From positions 1 through 8,455 of the forward strand of contig JANQSM010000012.1 of the NCBI GenBank assembly GCA_028284025.1: DNA of 8,455 nucleotides, written 5' to 3'. This document shows positions 1 to 6,725 of this stretch, piece after piece. The DNA comes from Alphaproteobacteria bacterium (GTDB lineage Bacteria > Pseudomonadota > Alphaproteobacteria > JANQSM01). Both the position numbers and the translations under genes were made by a program. A model generated the notes under the pieces. The model had not been told where the DNA came from and ran no database searches. It saw only the letters and a program-made list of their open reading frames with translations. Each line of letters starts with the position of its first letter. Within the stretch, counting starts at the first letter, position 1.

Positions 1-1149
1 CCATCCATGAGTGATCCTGTACGGGAGAATCTGCAAACATTAAGCCAGTCGATTTATTCCCAACTTTTAGCAGACATGGCAACCGCTCGTTCCATCCAAC
101 CAGACACCCTGCAAAAGCTGGTGAATACGGCACCCCACACAAGCAAATCAACTTTGGAAGGAAAGTTAGTAGATCAACTTGGGTACTGGGCGCAAGTACT
201 GGAGAAAATAAATGCCACACATGAAATTGATGCAGATCACTATGTCTCACTGATAGAATATCAATATTCTTTGTCGGCGCCAGATACAGAAGACGAAATT
301 GCTATCATTGATGCAACCGGGCCGATTGCCCGTGGTGGCGGACCTGCAAACCCCTTGATGAGTCAGGACTTTATAAATGCACAGAATCTGGAACGCCTTA
401 TCCGGGCTGTTGCTGAACAACCCCGCATCAAAGCACTCATTGTGCGAATTGACAGCCCTGGCGGATCTTATACGGCCTCAGATACCGTTTACGCTGCCTT
501 GAAACACGTACGCAAAAAAGGCCTGCCGGTTTTAGTTTATATGGGAGATATTGCAGCATCTGGAGGGTATTTTATCGCCATTGGAGGGGATAAGATCGTT
601 GCTCAACCTCTGACTATAACTGGTTCCGTTGGCGTCGTTTTTGGTAAATTCATGATTGAGGAAGCCGCCCGCAAATTAGGTATTGAATTTGAAAGTGTTC
701 GGATAGGGGACAATGCCAGCTTGCTTTCACCGCTAGACGAATTGTCCACGGCCCAAAAGCAAAAATTAGAATCGCTGGTCAACACCATTTATCAGGATTT
801 TGTCAATAAAGTAGCCGAAGCCCGTGGCATGAGCTATGAGGAAGCCAGATCTGTTGCCAAAGGTCGCATTTATACTGGCCTACAAGCACAGCAGGCGGGA
901 TTAGTCGATGAAACTGCTTCTTTTCTACAAACCGTAGATATGGCCAAACAAATGGCCGGCCTGGAAAAAGACAAACCCGTCCTTCTAACCCATTACCCCA
1001 AACCCAAAGATTTTGTTGAACAGGTCATGGAGCTTTTGACAATGAGTCCGCAAGTGTATCTGCCACCCTACTTTAAAAGCTTACTTCAGCTTCCCTTTGC
1101 TTTTCAGGATGATCCTTTGCAGGCGCGCAGCCATATTATGTTTCAATAG
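1..1149 (+). CDS. sppA: Signal peptide peptidase SppA (67K type, S49 family), C-terminal part; 5' end beyond the window
   Basis: Membrane-bound serine protease that degrades cleaved signal peptides in the cytoplasmic membrane. The frame is open from base 1, and the ATG at 7 is very probably internal: the region around it matches the middle of long SppA proteins, just after the stretch carrying the general-base lysine (Lys209 of E. coli SppA), which would lie about nine codons off the left edge. Counting from that Met, the second S49 domain has the RIDSPGG motif at 147-153 and the nucleophile Ser185 in the AASGGY motif (codon 559-561), followed by the conserved TGSVGV segment. The tail ends in the DDPLQAR-type sequence typical of the family. 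About 380 of an expected roughly 600 residues are present; the N-terminal membrane anchor and first S49 domain are missing only because of the window edge. It converges with the downstream regulator. Nothing ties it functionally to the secretion genes. Confidence 0.93.
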   Translation, partial: PSMSDPVRENLQTLSQSIYSQLLADMATARSIQPDTLQKLVNTAPHTSKSTLEGKLVDQLGYWAQVLEKINATHEIDADHYVSLIEYQYSLSAPDTEDEIAIIDATGPIARGGGPANPLMSQDFINAQNLERLIRAVAEQPRIKALIVRIDSPGGSYTASDTVYAALKHVRKKGLPVLVYMGDIAASGGYFIAIGGDKIVAQPLTITGSVGVVFGKFMIEEAARKLGIEFESVRIGDNASLLSPLDELSTAQKQKLESLVNTIYQDFVNKVAEARGMSYEEARSVAKGRIYTGLQAQQAGLVDETASFLQTVDMAKQMAGLEKDKPVLLTHYPKPKDFVEQVMELLTMSPQVYLPPYFKSLLQLPFAFQDDPLQARSHIMFQ

Positions 1150-1181
1150 ATCAGGTTAAAACCAACCGGAAAAAGAAAAAA

Positions 1182-1202
1182 GCCGACTCAAAAAGAGTCG
1201 GC
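1182..1202. terminator. Hairpin terminator shared by convergent sppA and the XRE/S24 gene
   Basis: A perfect 8-bp stem, GCCGACTC / GAGTCGGC, closes a loop of five A residues between the two convergent stop codons. On the minus strand it is followed by a long T-rich run (complement of the A-rich 1171-1181), as expected of an intrinsic terminator for the regulator gene. On the plus strand the trailing T-run is short (TTT), so termination of sppA is probably weaker. Confidence 0.85.
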
Positions 1203-1230
1203 CTTTACAAATCAGCATAAACTTTTTTTA

Positions 1231-1887
1231 CTACATAAAGGAAATTCCAATAACACGTTGGATACGAACACCTTGTTCTTGCTCAAGAATAATTTCTTCA
1301 TCCGTGTTTTCCTGAATACCCACAAGACCGTTTTTCTTGTCCATTGTTAGCATAACAATCTTGGCAGCCCCGTTATTCCAACGAATCACAGCCAAATCAC
1401 CGGGACGGGCTGGAAGAATTGGATTAATGTATACCAAAGATCCTGTTGGAACGCGTGGCTCCATAGATGTGTCTGGCATGTAAACAGCAAAAGCTGTCTT
1501 TACATTAAACAGGTGCGGCATACGTTGTACGTAAGCTTGTGGTGCAGCTTCATCAATGATAAAGCGGCTGTCTGATTCCATTGCACCAAAAACAGGAAGA
1601 TCCGCAACAGCTGTTGGGCCGTCCCCTTTGGTTGCATCAACTGTACCGGCATAGCGCATCCGGTCACCAATCAACTGTTCGGCAAGCTCTGGATTTAATA
1701 GCTCCTCAGGAGCGCATTTCAAAGATTTTGATAGCGGTGGCAAGTGGTCTGTTCTGATGCGTCGCACGCCCTTCTCAAGCTTGTGTAATTCAGAACGAGT
1801 TAAACCTGTTAGCTCCGATAGCTCACTTAAAGACATGCCACGACGCAGTCGCATCTCCTTAATTCTGTTTGGCGCTATTCCTTCCAT
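1231..1887 (-). CDS. XRE-family HTH transcriptional regulator with C-terminal S24 (LexA/CI-like) domain
   Basis: 218-residue DNA-binding regulator. The N-terminal HTH_XRE domain spans about residues 8-62, with the helix-turn-helix around 19-40. The C-terminal S24-like domain (about 98-218) has the hallmark SMEP sequence with candidate nucleophile Ser141 in a PDTSMEPRVPTGS context, and a candidate catalytic Lys176 in the GAAKI strand. Their 35-residue spacing is close to the Ser119-Lys156 spacing of LexA. No Ala-Gly bond lies at the expected distance before Ser141: the local sequence is PVFGAMES. Self-cleavage is therefore uncertain, and the domain may serve only for dimerisation or ligand sensing. 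The start is supported by an AAAGGAG site 6 nt upstream. It is divergent from the secretion operon and has its own promoter overlapped by repeated half-sites, which suggests an autoregulated repressor that also controls the T4SS genes. That control is inferred. Confidence 0.88.
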   Translation of the reverse strand: MEGIAPNRIKEMRLRRGMSLSELSELTGLTRSELHKLEKGVRRIRTDHLPPLSKSLKCAPEELLNPELAEQLIGDRMRYAGTVDATKGDGPTAVADLPVFGAMESDSRFIIDEAAPQAYVQRMPHLFNVKTAFAVYMPDTSMEPRVPTGSLVYINPILPARPGDLAVIRWNNGAAKIVMLTMDKKNGLVGIQENTDEEIILEQEQGVRIQRVIGISFM

Positions 1888-1925
1888 TTGTGTCTCCTTT
1901 GTTTATGCATTTTTGTAAATTCAAA

Positions 1926-1954
1926 GTTTTAAGTTTAAAAGCATGATGTGTCAA
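1926..1954 (-). promoter_or_regulatory. Sigma70-type promoter of the XRE/S24 regulator
   Basis: On the minus strand there is a perfect -35 TTGACA (complement of 1949-1954), a 17-nt spacer and a -10-like TAAAAC (complement of 1926-1931, 4 of 6 matches). It lies about 40 nt upstream of the AAAGGAG ribosome site (1894-1900). The -35 overlaps the TGTGTCA half-site at 1947-1953. The -10 lies in a 14-bp palindrome, TTTTAAGTTTAAAA (1927-1940, 6-bp arms). Both overlaps fit autorepression. Confidence 0.6.
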
Positions 1955-2002
1955 GTCTTCATGTTGGGTAAATATGACACACTTTTTGTTTTTATTGTGT
2001 GA
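1947..2002. promoter_or_regulatory. Candidate operator cluster: TGTGTCA inverted half-sites
   Basis: TGTGTCA at 1947-1953 has a perfect inverted partner, TGACACA, at 1975-1981, with a 21-nt spacer. A third related element, GTGTGA (1997-2002), pairs as GTGTG with CACAC at 1978-1982 across 14 nt. The first half-site overlaps the -35 of the regulator's promoter. Clustered half-sites between divergent genes are what a dimeric XRE/CI-like repressor would use. Which protein binds is inferred. Confidence 0.45.
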
Positions 2003-2126
2003 TTTCTGCCCGGACAGGTGTTTATACCAGCTTATGTTTTAAAAAGCTACAAAAAAACTGCCTAAGATCCAACTATCATTGAAATGCATAGGATTCACGA
2101 GAAAACTTTATTCCAAAAACCCTATA

Positions 2127-2141
2127 AAATAGCGCCTATTT
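2127..2141. repeat. Short palindrome AAATAG-CGC-CTATTT
   Basis: Perfect 6-bp arms around a 3-nt centre in the middle of the intergenic region, immediately followed by TTTGGCAAA (2139-2147), itself symmetric. It could be a protein-binding site near the secretion operon promoter, but short AT-rich palindromes arise by chance and no second copy was found. Confidence 0.3.
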
Positions 2142-2148
2142 GGCAAAT

Positions 2149-2179
2149 TTACCAACCTTAGCAGCAATAAAAATATAAT
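2149..2179 (+). promoter_or_regulatory. Possible promoter of the T4SS operon
   Basis: A perfect TATAAT (2174-2179) with a weak TTACCA (2149-2154, 4 of 6 matches) 19 nt upstream. Transcription from here would give a leader of about 130 nt containing the 2222-2252 hairpin. The -35 match and spacing are poor, so the promoter could need an activator, or the real one may be elsewhere between 2180 and 2300. Confidence 0.3.
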
Positions 2180-2221
2180 TGATGAATATTCCTTAAAACT
2201 ATGTTACAATTACAACAATGA

Positions 2222-2252
2222 GCAAAAAGTTAACAAATGGTTAATTTTTTGC
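2222..2252. promoter_or_regulatory. 13-bp-stem imperfect palindrome in the virB2 leader
   Basis: GCAAAAAGTTAAC (2222-2234) and GTTAATTTTTTGC (2240-2252) are inverted repeats separated by AAATG. Twelve of 13 positions pair perfectly, and the remaining one is G-T, which still pairs as G-U in RNA. It lies 66 nt before the virB2 start. It may be a long operator on DNA or a leader hairpin in RNA. The T-run is inside the stem and followed by GC, so it is not a classical intrinsic terminator. Confidence 0.55.
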
Positions 2253-2318
2253 ATGACATCTTATCGGCGTATGCCATAAAATCAATGTATTGCTCAACTT
2301 AGATAGAAGGGTATATCC

Positions 2319-2684
2319 ATGAAGCATCTAATTGATAATCAACATACTTATGTCAATGCCTTAACCGTAATGCTGGTTGCTGCCATTGCCATTTTATTTC
2401 CAGAGTTTGCTGTGGCAGACAACACGGTTTTCAACAAGGTTGAAGACAAAATGGAAAGTGGTTTTGACCAGACACGCCGTATTATTTACATCATCGGTGG
2501 GTTAGGTGCTATTGGCCTAGGGATTGGGGCCTTTTTTGGCAAGTTTAAATGGGGTTGGTTTTTCAGCCTTCTTGGCGGTTTAGCAGTTATTGCCCTGATT
2601 ATTGAAGGCATTAACTTCATCGTTACGGACACCTCAGGTGGGGACGGTGATGGTATTGCTGAGAATGTGGGCACCAACAACTAG
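2319..2684 (+). CDS. virB2: TrbC/VirB2-family pilin, type IV secretion
   Basis: Major pilus subunit precursor of a P-type T4SS, exported and held in the inner membrane until pilus assembly. The 121-residue product has the family architecture: a long signal sequence with a hydrophobic core at about 14-30 and a likely cleavage after Ala33 (AVA|DN), a short amphipathic segment (34-54), a first membrane helix rich in Gly and Ile (55-73), a basic loop (GKFKWGW, 74-80) and a second membrane helix (81-102). The tail is unusually acidic and Gly/Asp-rich (DTSGGDGDG, then to the end), longer than in many VirB2 pilins and perhaps surface-exposed. GAAGGG at 2306-2311 sits 7 nt before the ATG. It is the first gene of the operon and lies 9 nt before virB3. 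Sequence identity among VirB2 proteins is low, so the call rests on topology, size and position. Confidence 0.88.
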   Translation: MKHLIDNQHTYVNALTVMLVAAIAILFPEFAVADNTVFNKVEDKMESGFDQTRRIIYIIGGLGAIGLGIGAFFGKFKWGWFFSLLGGLAVIALIIEGINFIVTDTSGGDGDGIAENVGTNN

Positions 2685-2693
2685 CCTGACGTA

Positions 2694-2996
2694 ATGGCTG
2701 AACGCGTATTCAAAGCAGTAGCGGCGCCTCCGATGTTTTTATTCGCGCCGCTACTGCCAGCCGCCGCCAGCATGGGTCTTTGGGCCGTGCTGATGATGTT
2801 TTCACAGGTTATTATTCCGGGGGGGATCAACCCGTTGCTTTTCATCATAGGGGGAATCATAAGTCACATTGGCCTGGTTTATTTCGGGTTTAAGGAACCA
2901 CACTTGTCAACCATTGTACAAGCCCGTGGCCAAAGCCTCAAAGCCACCAAAAGCCTGGTAAAGGTAAAGGAGTTTAAGACTTTTTATGCCCCTTGA
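2694..2996 (+). CDS. virB3: VirB3/TrbD-family T4SS inner-membrane protein
   Basis: Small inner-membrane component of the T4SS, known in the family to associate with VirB4. The 100-residue product has a short N-terminus leading into two hydrophobic segments (about 12-40 and 47-65) separated by a Pro/Gly turn (IPGGINP), then the typical post-membrane FGFKEPHL motif (64-71), equivalent to the family's aromatic, charged Glu/Asp-Pro motif, and a basic cytoplasmic tail. The start lies only 9 nt after the virB2 stop with no obvious Shine-Dalgarno site, which suggests translational coupling. The end overlaps virB4 by 11 nt. A run of seven G (2819-2825) encodes Gly-Gly in the turn. Confidence 0.9.
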   Translation: MAERVFKAVAAPPMFLFAPLLPAAASMGLWAVLMMFSQVIIPGGINPLLFIIGGIISHIGLVYFGFKEPHLSTIVQARGQSLKATKSLVKVKEFKTFYAP

Positions 2997-5439
2997 TCCA
3001 CTTGATTTCGGTTCACCAGAATTGATCGCCGCGTTTAGGCAGAATCTGAACGTACCTGCTATGGCGGCTGGCTTTGCAGGGATGTTAGCGGGGGGAGCCG
3101 CCTTTGTTGGTCTGACCGTCCCTGCAGTTTCACGTATTATTCTACCCAAACCCCAGGAAACTCGCCTGGCAGACAACCTACCGTTTGAAGCCATGGCCAA
3201 AGACAACAAGACGATTTTATGTCGCGATGGTACGATCATGCAAATGATTGAAGTTGCCGGGCGTGACGTAACGTTTTTCTCTCCCGAAGAACGAGAATCT
3301 TACCATGATTCACGTAAAAACTGGATTGATGCCCTGGCGGAAAGTGATATTACCATCCGCGTTTTTGTGATTCGGGACAAAGTGCCGGTATACATGGAAA
3401 ACCAGCATGAAAAACCTATACTCCGTGAAATGGCAGACCGATGGAACAAGTCTTTTCAGGAAAGTTTCCGCAATCGCCAAGTAATCGTGCTATCGCGCAC
3501 TGGCAAAGGCAAGGATGCCATGACCAAGTTAGATGATGCGATGGAAGTCTCTTTAAGTATTCTGGACAAATATTCACCCAAGGTCATGACCCAGGATGAT
3601 CCCAATGAAAACAGCCGACCGCTTTCCGTTTGGGGGCGTATTATCAGCCCGGTTACGCGGCCTCAACCCGGTGGAACAGGCCATAATCTTGCGGATGTTT
3701 TAACTGCAGATCACGCCTTTTTTGCTGGAGAAAACGGTGCAATTAAATTCAAAAGTGGGAACGAAGAACTATACTGCAGTGCCATTGGCTTTCGTAAACT
3801 TGGAGATTACACAGATGAAAGCTTTGCCACTGAAATTGCCAGCCTGCCATTTGAACTGATTGTATTAAACAACATCATCCCGATGAGCCGCGCAAAAGCT
3901 TCTGTCGCCCTGGCCCATGCCAGCCGGATGGCACTGGCCTCACGTTTTAGCCCGTCAGTTGCTGAACAGTTTGCCATCGCCCAGGATTTGATCGAAGGGA
4001 ATGCGGAATACGCAGCCTGCCTAACTGAATATGCCCAGTACATTTTTGCCTTTGGCAAAACCCGGGAAGAAGTAGCTGCATGTGAAAAAGAAATTAAACG
4101 GGTGGCCAATACTTACGGTATGACACCGGTACGTGAAGGAGCAGCCGGACACGCAGCATGGTTCTCTCAGTTCCCTGGTTTTCAGACCTGGCCTCGCAGT
4201 TTCCGAATTTTTGCTCATAACGTTGCGGATCAAATTACTCTGGACCGCCCTCCCGAGGGCTTGCCACGCTCCGACTGGGGAGAGGGACCGATTGCCTATT
4301 TCCGCACTGCGACTGGATCAGCCTACCAATTTCAGTTTCATGTATCGATGGATACCGCCGCAGTGGCACATGCCACCACAATTGGACCAACCGGGGGAGG
4401 TAAAACGACGCTGATCACTTTCTTGTCAGCCATGGCGATGCGCCATCCTAAATTGAGAGTTTACATGATTGACCGTTTTGGTGGTGCTTACATTTTTACT
4501 AAGGCTGTGGGAGGTAAATACGCTACTTTTGCCGGATCCACCATGAAGGGATCCCAATCCGCATTAAACCCATTTCAGATGAGTGACACGCCAGAAAACC
4601 GGGCGTTTTTACGTAACTTTCTGCAAGCCATCGCTGATGTCGATGACTCAGACTCTCTGGAAGAAATCGGCTTTGCTGTAGAAGCCATTTATGAAACACC
4701 TGGGTTACCTAAGGAAAAAAGATCCTTGGCCGCAGTGTATGACGCCGTGTTTTCAAAGGGCAAACCATTGCGCAAAAAATTACAAAAATGGGTAGAACCT
4801 TCCATGCTGGGGGAAGTTTTCAATGCACCTGAAGATACACTCGATCTGGAATCCAACCGGCTGGTAACTTTAGACTTTACCAAGATTTATGAAAATGATG
4901 ATGTCGCCCGTGCCGTGATTTTATACCTCATGCACCGGATTCAATCTTCCATTTCTGAATTAAAGTGCCCTGCTTTAATCTTTATTGATGAAACCGAACC
5001 CGTAGTCCAGCACCCTATGTTCCGTAAATTCTATCTGCAGATGCTGCAGGAATACCGCAAAAAGGGAGCTGCCGTGATTTCCGCATTCCAACGCCCTGAA
5101 GCCATCACACAAGCCGGGCTAGGTGAAGCGATTCGTGGGCAAGCACAGACCACATTCTTTCTTCCCAACCCCCAAGCCCAACCAGATGAATATAAAGATT
5201 GGAGCCTGACCGACAGGGAGTGGGATTATATTAAAGGAAATATGGGAATATCACGCAAACTGCCCAGGTCGGTACTTGTTAAACGTGCCACCGGCGAATC
5301 GGTTATTTTGGACGTAAACTTGCAACCGCTTGGAGAATACCTGAACATTTTCCGATCAGATGAAGCATCAAAAGCCAAAGCTGATGAGATGATGGATGTC
5401 TACGGCGATAACTGGCTGGAATATTACTTAAAGAAGTAG
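2986..5439 (+). CDS. virB4: VirB4/TrbE-family conjugal transfer/T4SS ATPase
   Basis: Cytoplasmic AAA+-like ATPase that energises pilus biogenesis and substrate transfer. The 817 residues are normal for the family (about 790-820). The N-terminus has a hydrophobic segment (about 24-46) that could anchor it to the membrane, followed by the CagE/TrbE/VirB4 N-terminal domain beginning near LADNLPFEAM (61-70). The RecA-like motor carries Walker A GPTGGGKTT (467-475, Lys473), Walker B LIFIDET (664-670, Asp668-Glu669), and the downstream SAFQRPE motif (699-705) with the conserved Gln702. The C-terminal FLPNPQA...LTDREWDYI region is also typical of VirB4. All catalytic residues look intact. The ATG overlaps the virB3 end by 11 nt; AAAGGAG at 2966-2972 is 13 nt away, rather far, so coupling to virB3 translation is likely. 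Confidence 0.96.
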   Translation: MPLDPLDFGSPELIAAFRQNLNVPAMAAGFAGMLAGGAAFVGLTVPAVSRIILPKPQETRLADNLPFEAMAKDNKTILCRDGTIMQMIEVAGRDVTFFSPEERESYHDSRKNWIDALAESDITIRVFVIRDKVPVYMENQHEKPILREMADRWNKSFQESFRNRQVIVLSRTGKGKDAMTKLDDAMEVSLSILDKYSPKVMTQDDPNENSRPLSVWGRIISPVTRPQPGGTGHNLADVLTADHAFFAGENGAIKFKSGNEELYCSAIGFRKLGDYTDESFATEIASLPFELIVLNNIIPMSRAKASVALAHASRMALASRFSPSVAEQFAIAQDLIEGNAEYAACLTEYAQYIFAFGKTREEVAACEKEIKRVANTYGMTPVREGAAGHAAWFSQFPGFQTWPRSFRIFAHNVADQITLDRPPEGLPRSDWGEGPIAYFRTATGSAYQFQFHVSMDTAAVAHATTIGPTGGGKTTLITFLSAMAMRHPKLRVYMIDRFGGAYIFTKAVGGKYATFAGSTMKGSQSALNPFQMSDTPENRAFLRNFLQAIADVDDSDSLEEIGFAVEAIYETPGLPKEKRSLAAVYDAVFSKGKPLRKKLQKWVEPSMLGEVFNAPEDTLDLESNRLVTLDFTKIYENDDVARAVILYLMHRIQSSISELKCPALIFIDETEPVVQHPMFRKFYLQMLQEYRKKGAAVISAFQRPEAITQAGLGEAIRGQAQTTFFLPNPQAQPDEYKDWSLTDREWDYIKGNMGISRKLPRSVLVKRATGESVILDVNLQPLGEYLNIFRSDEASKAKADEMMDVYGDNWLEYYLKK

Positions 5440-5476
5440 AGTTTTTAACAGATTTAATACAACAAGGAGTGGTGTC

Positions 5477-6688
5477 ATGAAGAAAGCAATCAAGAAGTTT
5501 TTAGCAGGAACTGTTGTGGGGGCCTGTTTAATGATCAGTACCCCGGCCCAATCTCAAGGACTGGTCGCAACTTATGCCCCCCAGGAATTGGTGGCGCTGG
5601 CTAAAGAATATTCTGCTCTTATGGCTGAACTAGAGCAAATTCGAAAAATGCTGGATGTTCAAGGCCAAATCAAAACTGCTATTGGGGAATTTGTCCCTCA
5701 GGAATTTATGGGTATTTTCCGCGCTGGCCGGAACCTGGCTTGCGGGGGGTTACAACTACCTGATTTTAATTTTGGCTTAAATTTTGATGTTGCGAATCTT
5801 CTAAATTTACCTGATGACGCATGTAGTGCCTTTGGATGGGGTGGCCAAGGATTTAACCCGTGGACATACATTGGTGGATCTACCACAAATGCACGCATCC
5901 ACACAGCTGACATGTTCTTCCTGTCAACATCTTTTCCTTCTTTACCTGGAAAGTTTGATCCTAAAGAAGCCCTTCTTGGTGAGTATGCCAATAGTGGGGG
6001 ACGCAATGATTATGATGTCGTGGGTGAGTTTGCAGATGAATATGACCGCCGGGAGGGAGAAAATGGAGACGGTACTGCCGTCGCTGACGGAGGAGATGGC
6101 TCTTCTGGATCACCAGGCGGCAGCCCAGGATCCACATCTGGTGGCGGCAATGGCGGTGGAACAGCTGTTGCACAAACGGATCAAGTCCGCGAACCCAGAG
6201 CGTTGGGAACATTCTCTCAAGAACAACAGGAAAAGGCATTAAAAGACCGCGCGTTATACACGGCGATGCAATATATGGACGGCCATAGTGCTGCCCTTAC
6301 CGGTACATCGTTTGCTGGTACTGCCGCGGCAACGGCAGCGCAGTTTGCTCAACTCACACCAGGCAGCGGGGGGGCCGATGATATGTCAGGCGCACTACAA
6401 GCCTTGATTGAAATTGAGCTTCAAAATGTACAAATTGCAGCAAACCTGGTTGAGAAAACTTCCCGCCTGTTGGCGATTCAATCAGTTAAAGAGTTGAATA
6501 ACTTGCCGTTAGTATTGGGTGGGCCAGAGACTTGGGGAGGTCCAACCGAACAACAGCAGGCTGCTGGTTGGTATATTCCTGGGAAACCTCAAACTTTTTT
6601 AGCAAAAGAGACGCCGAAGAAGAAAAAAGCACCTTCGGTTAAAGACTCTAAAGCAATTAAGGTGACAATGACGGAAACCATTGAGTAA
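5477..6688 (+). CDS. VirB5/TrbJ-like periplasmic T4SS protein with Gly-rich insert
   Basis: Exported 403-residue protein in the VirB5/TrbJ position right after virB4. It has a signal peptide (basic MKKAIKK, hydrophobic 9-20, cleavage near Ala24 or Ser26). A helical coil follows (35-66, with LAKEYSALMAELEQIRKML), as at the start of mature TrbJ proteins. A region of aromatics and Gly with Cys89 and Cys116 may hold a disulfide. A low-complexity Gly/Ser/Asp linker (194-232) comes next, then a helical domain (247-342) containing the SGALQALIEIELQNVQIA pattern seen near the TrbJ C-terminus. The Lys-rich tail (KKKK, 381-384) is extra. VirB5/TrbJ proteins are usually about 220-260 residues, so this one is enlarged, chiefly by the central block and linker. 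AAGGAG (5464-5469) is 7 nt upstream. Minor-pilin or adhesin function is inferred from the family; full equivalence to VirB5 is not proven. Confidence 0.75.
   Translation: MKKAIKKFLAGTVVGACLMISTPAQSQGLVATYAPQELVALAKEYSALMAELEQIRKMLDVQGQIKTAIGEFVPQEFMGIFRAGRNLACGGLQLPDFNFGLNFDVANLLNLPDDACSAFGWGGQGFNPWTYIGGSTTNARIHTADMFFLSTSFPSLPGKFDPKEALLGEYANSGGRNDYDVVGEFADEYDRREGENGDGTAVADGGDGSSGSPGGSPGSTSGGGNGGGTAVAQTDQVREPRALGTFSQEQQEKALKDRALYTAMQYMDGHSAALTGTSFAGTAAATAAQFAQLTPGSGGADDMSGALQALIEIELQNVQIAANLVEKTSRLLAIQSVKELNNLPLVLGGPETWGGPTEQQQAAGWYIPGKPQTFLAKETPKKKKAPSVKDSKAIKVTMTETIE
6056..6172 (+). repeat. Gly/Ser/Asp-rich low-complexity linker inside the VirB5-like gene
   Basis: Codons 194-232 of the VirB5-like gene encode almost only Gly, Ser, Asp, Thr, Ala and Pro, with short GGS/GSP/GGG units. 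Both ends carry the pentapeptide GTAVA (codons 199-203 and 228-232), encoded by different codons, so this is not a recent DNA duplication. It separates the N-terminal domain from the TrbJ-like helical domain and looks like a flexible tether. Confidence 0.75.
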
Positions 6689-6696
6689 GTCACCTA

Positions 6697-6717
6697 TCCT
6701 CTAATCCTTTGAGAGGA
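6697..6717 (+). promoter_or_regulatory. Hairpin masking the ribosome site of the downstream gene
   Basis: TCCTCT (6697-6702) and AGAGGA (6712-6717) form a perfect 6-bp stem with a 9-nt loop, and the right arm contains the Shine-Dalgarno AGAGGAG (6712-6718) of the gene starting at 6726. The left arm begins 9 nt after the upstream stop (6686-6688), so a ribosome terminating there could open it, coupling the two translations. It is short and could also be chance. Confidence 0.35.
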
Positions 6718-6725
6718 GTAGAAAA

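Larger units (their letters stand above)
1888..2318. other. Divergent regulatory intergenic region, no gene
   Basis: 431 bp of AT-rich DNA between the start codons of the XRE/S24 gene (left) and virB2 (right). I see no convincing coding frame, tRNA or IS end. It contains a good minus-strand promoter near the regulator, TGTGTCA-type half-sites, short palindromes at 1927-1940 and 2127-2141, a possible plus-strand -10 box at 2174-2179 and a long imperfect palindrome at 2222-2252. The stretch 2010-2120 has no structure I can interpret beyond a weak AGCTT/AAGCT pair (2029-2033 and 2044-2048). Confidence 0.8.

Noticed and set aside
7..9. ATG at 7 as the true start of a 380-residue peptidase
   Set aside because: The frame is open to base 1, no ribosome site can be seen, and the sequence matches the interior of 67K-type SppA proteins just after their catalytic lysine region.
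2222..2252. Intrinsic terminator upstream of virB2
   Set aside because: The stem is AT-rich, the T-run is within the right arm and GC follows, so it lacks the GC stem plus trailing U-run of a terminator.
2907..3239. 110-codon minus-strand frame across the virB3/virB4 junction
   Set aside because: Antisense to two recognisable T4SS genes, with basic low-information composition.
5814..6242. 142-codon plus-strand frame overlapping the VirB5-like gene
   Set aside because: Wholly inside a well-supported gene in another frame, no ribosome site, and a His/Gln/Met-rich composition typical of a shadow frame.
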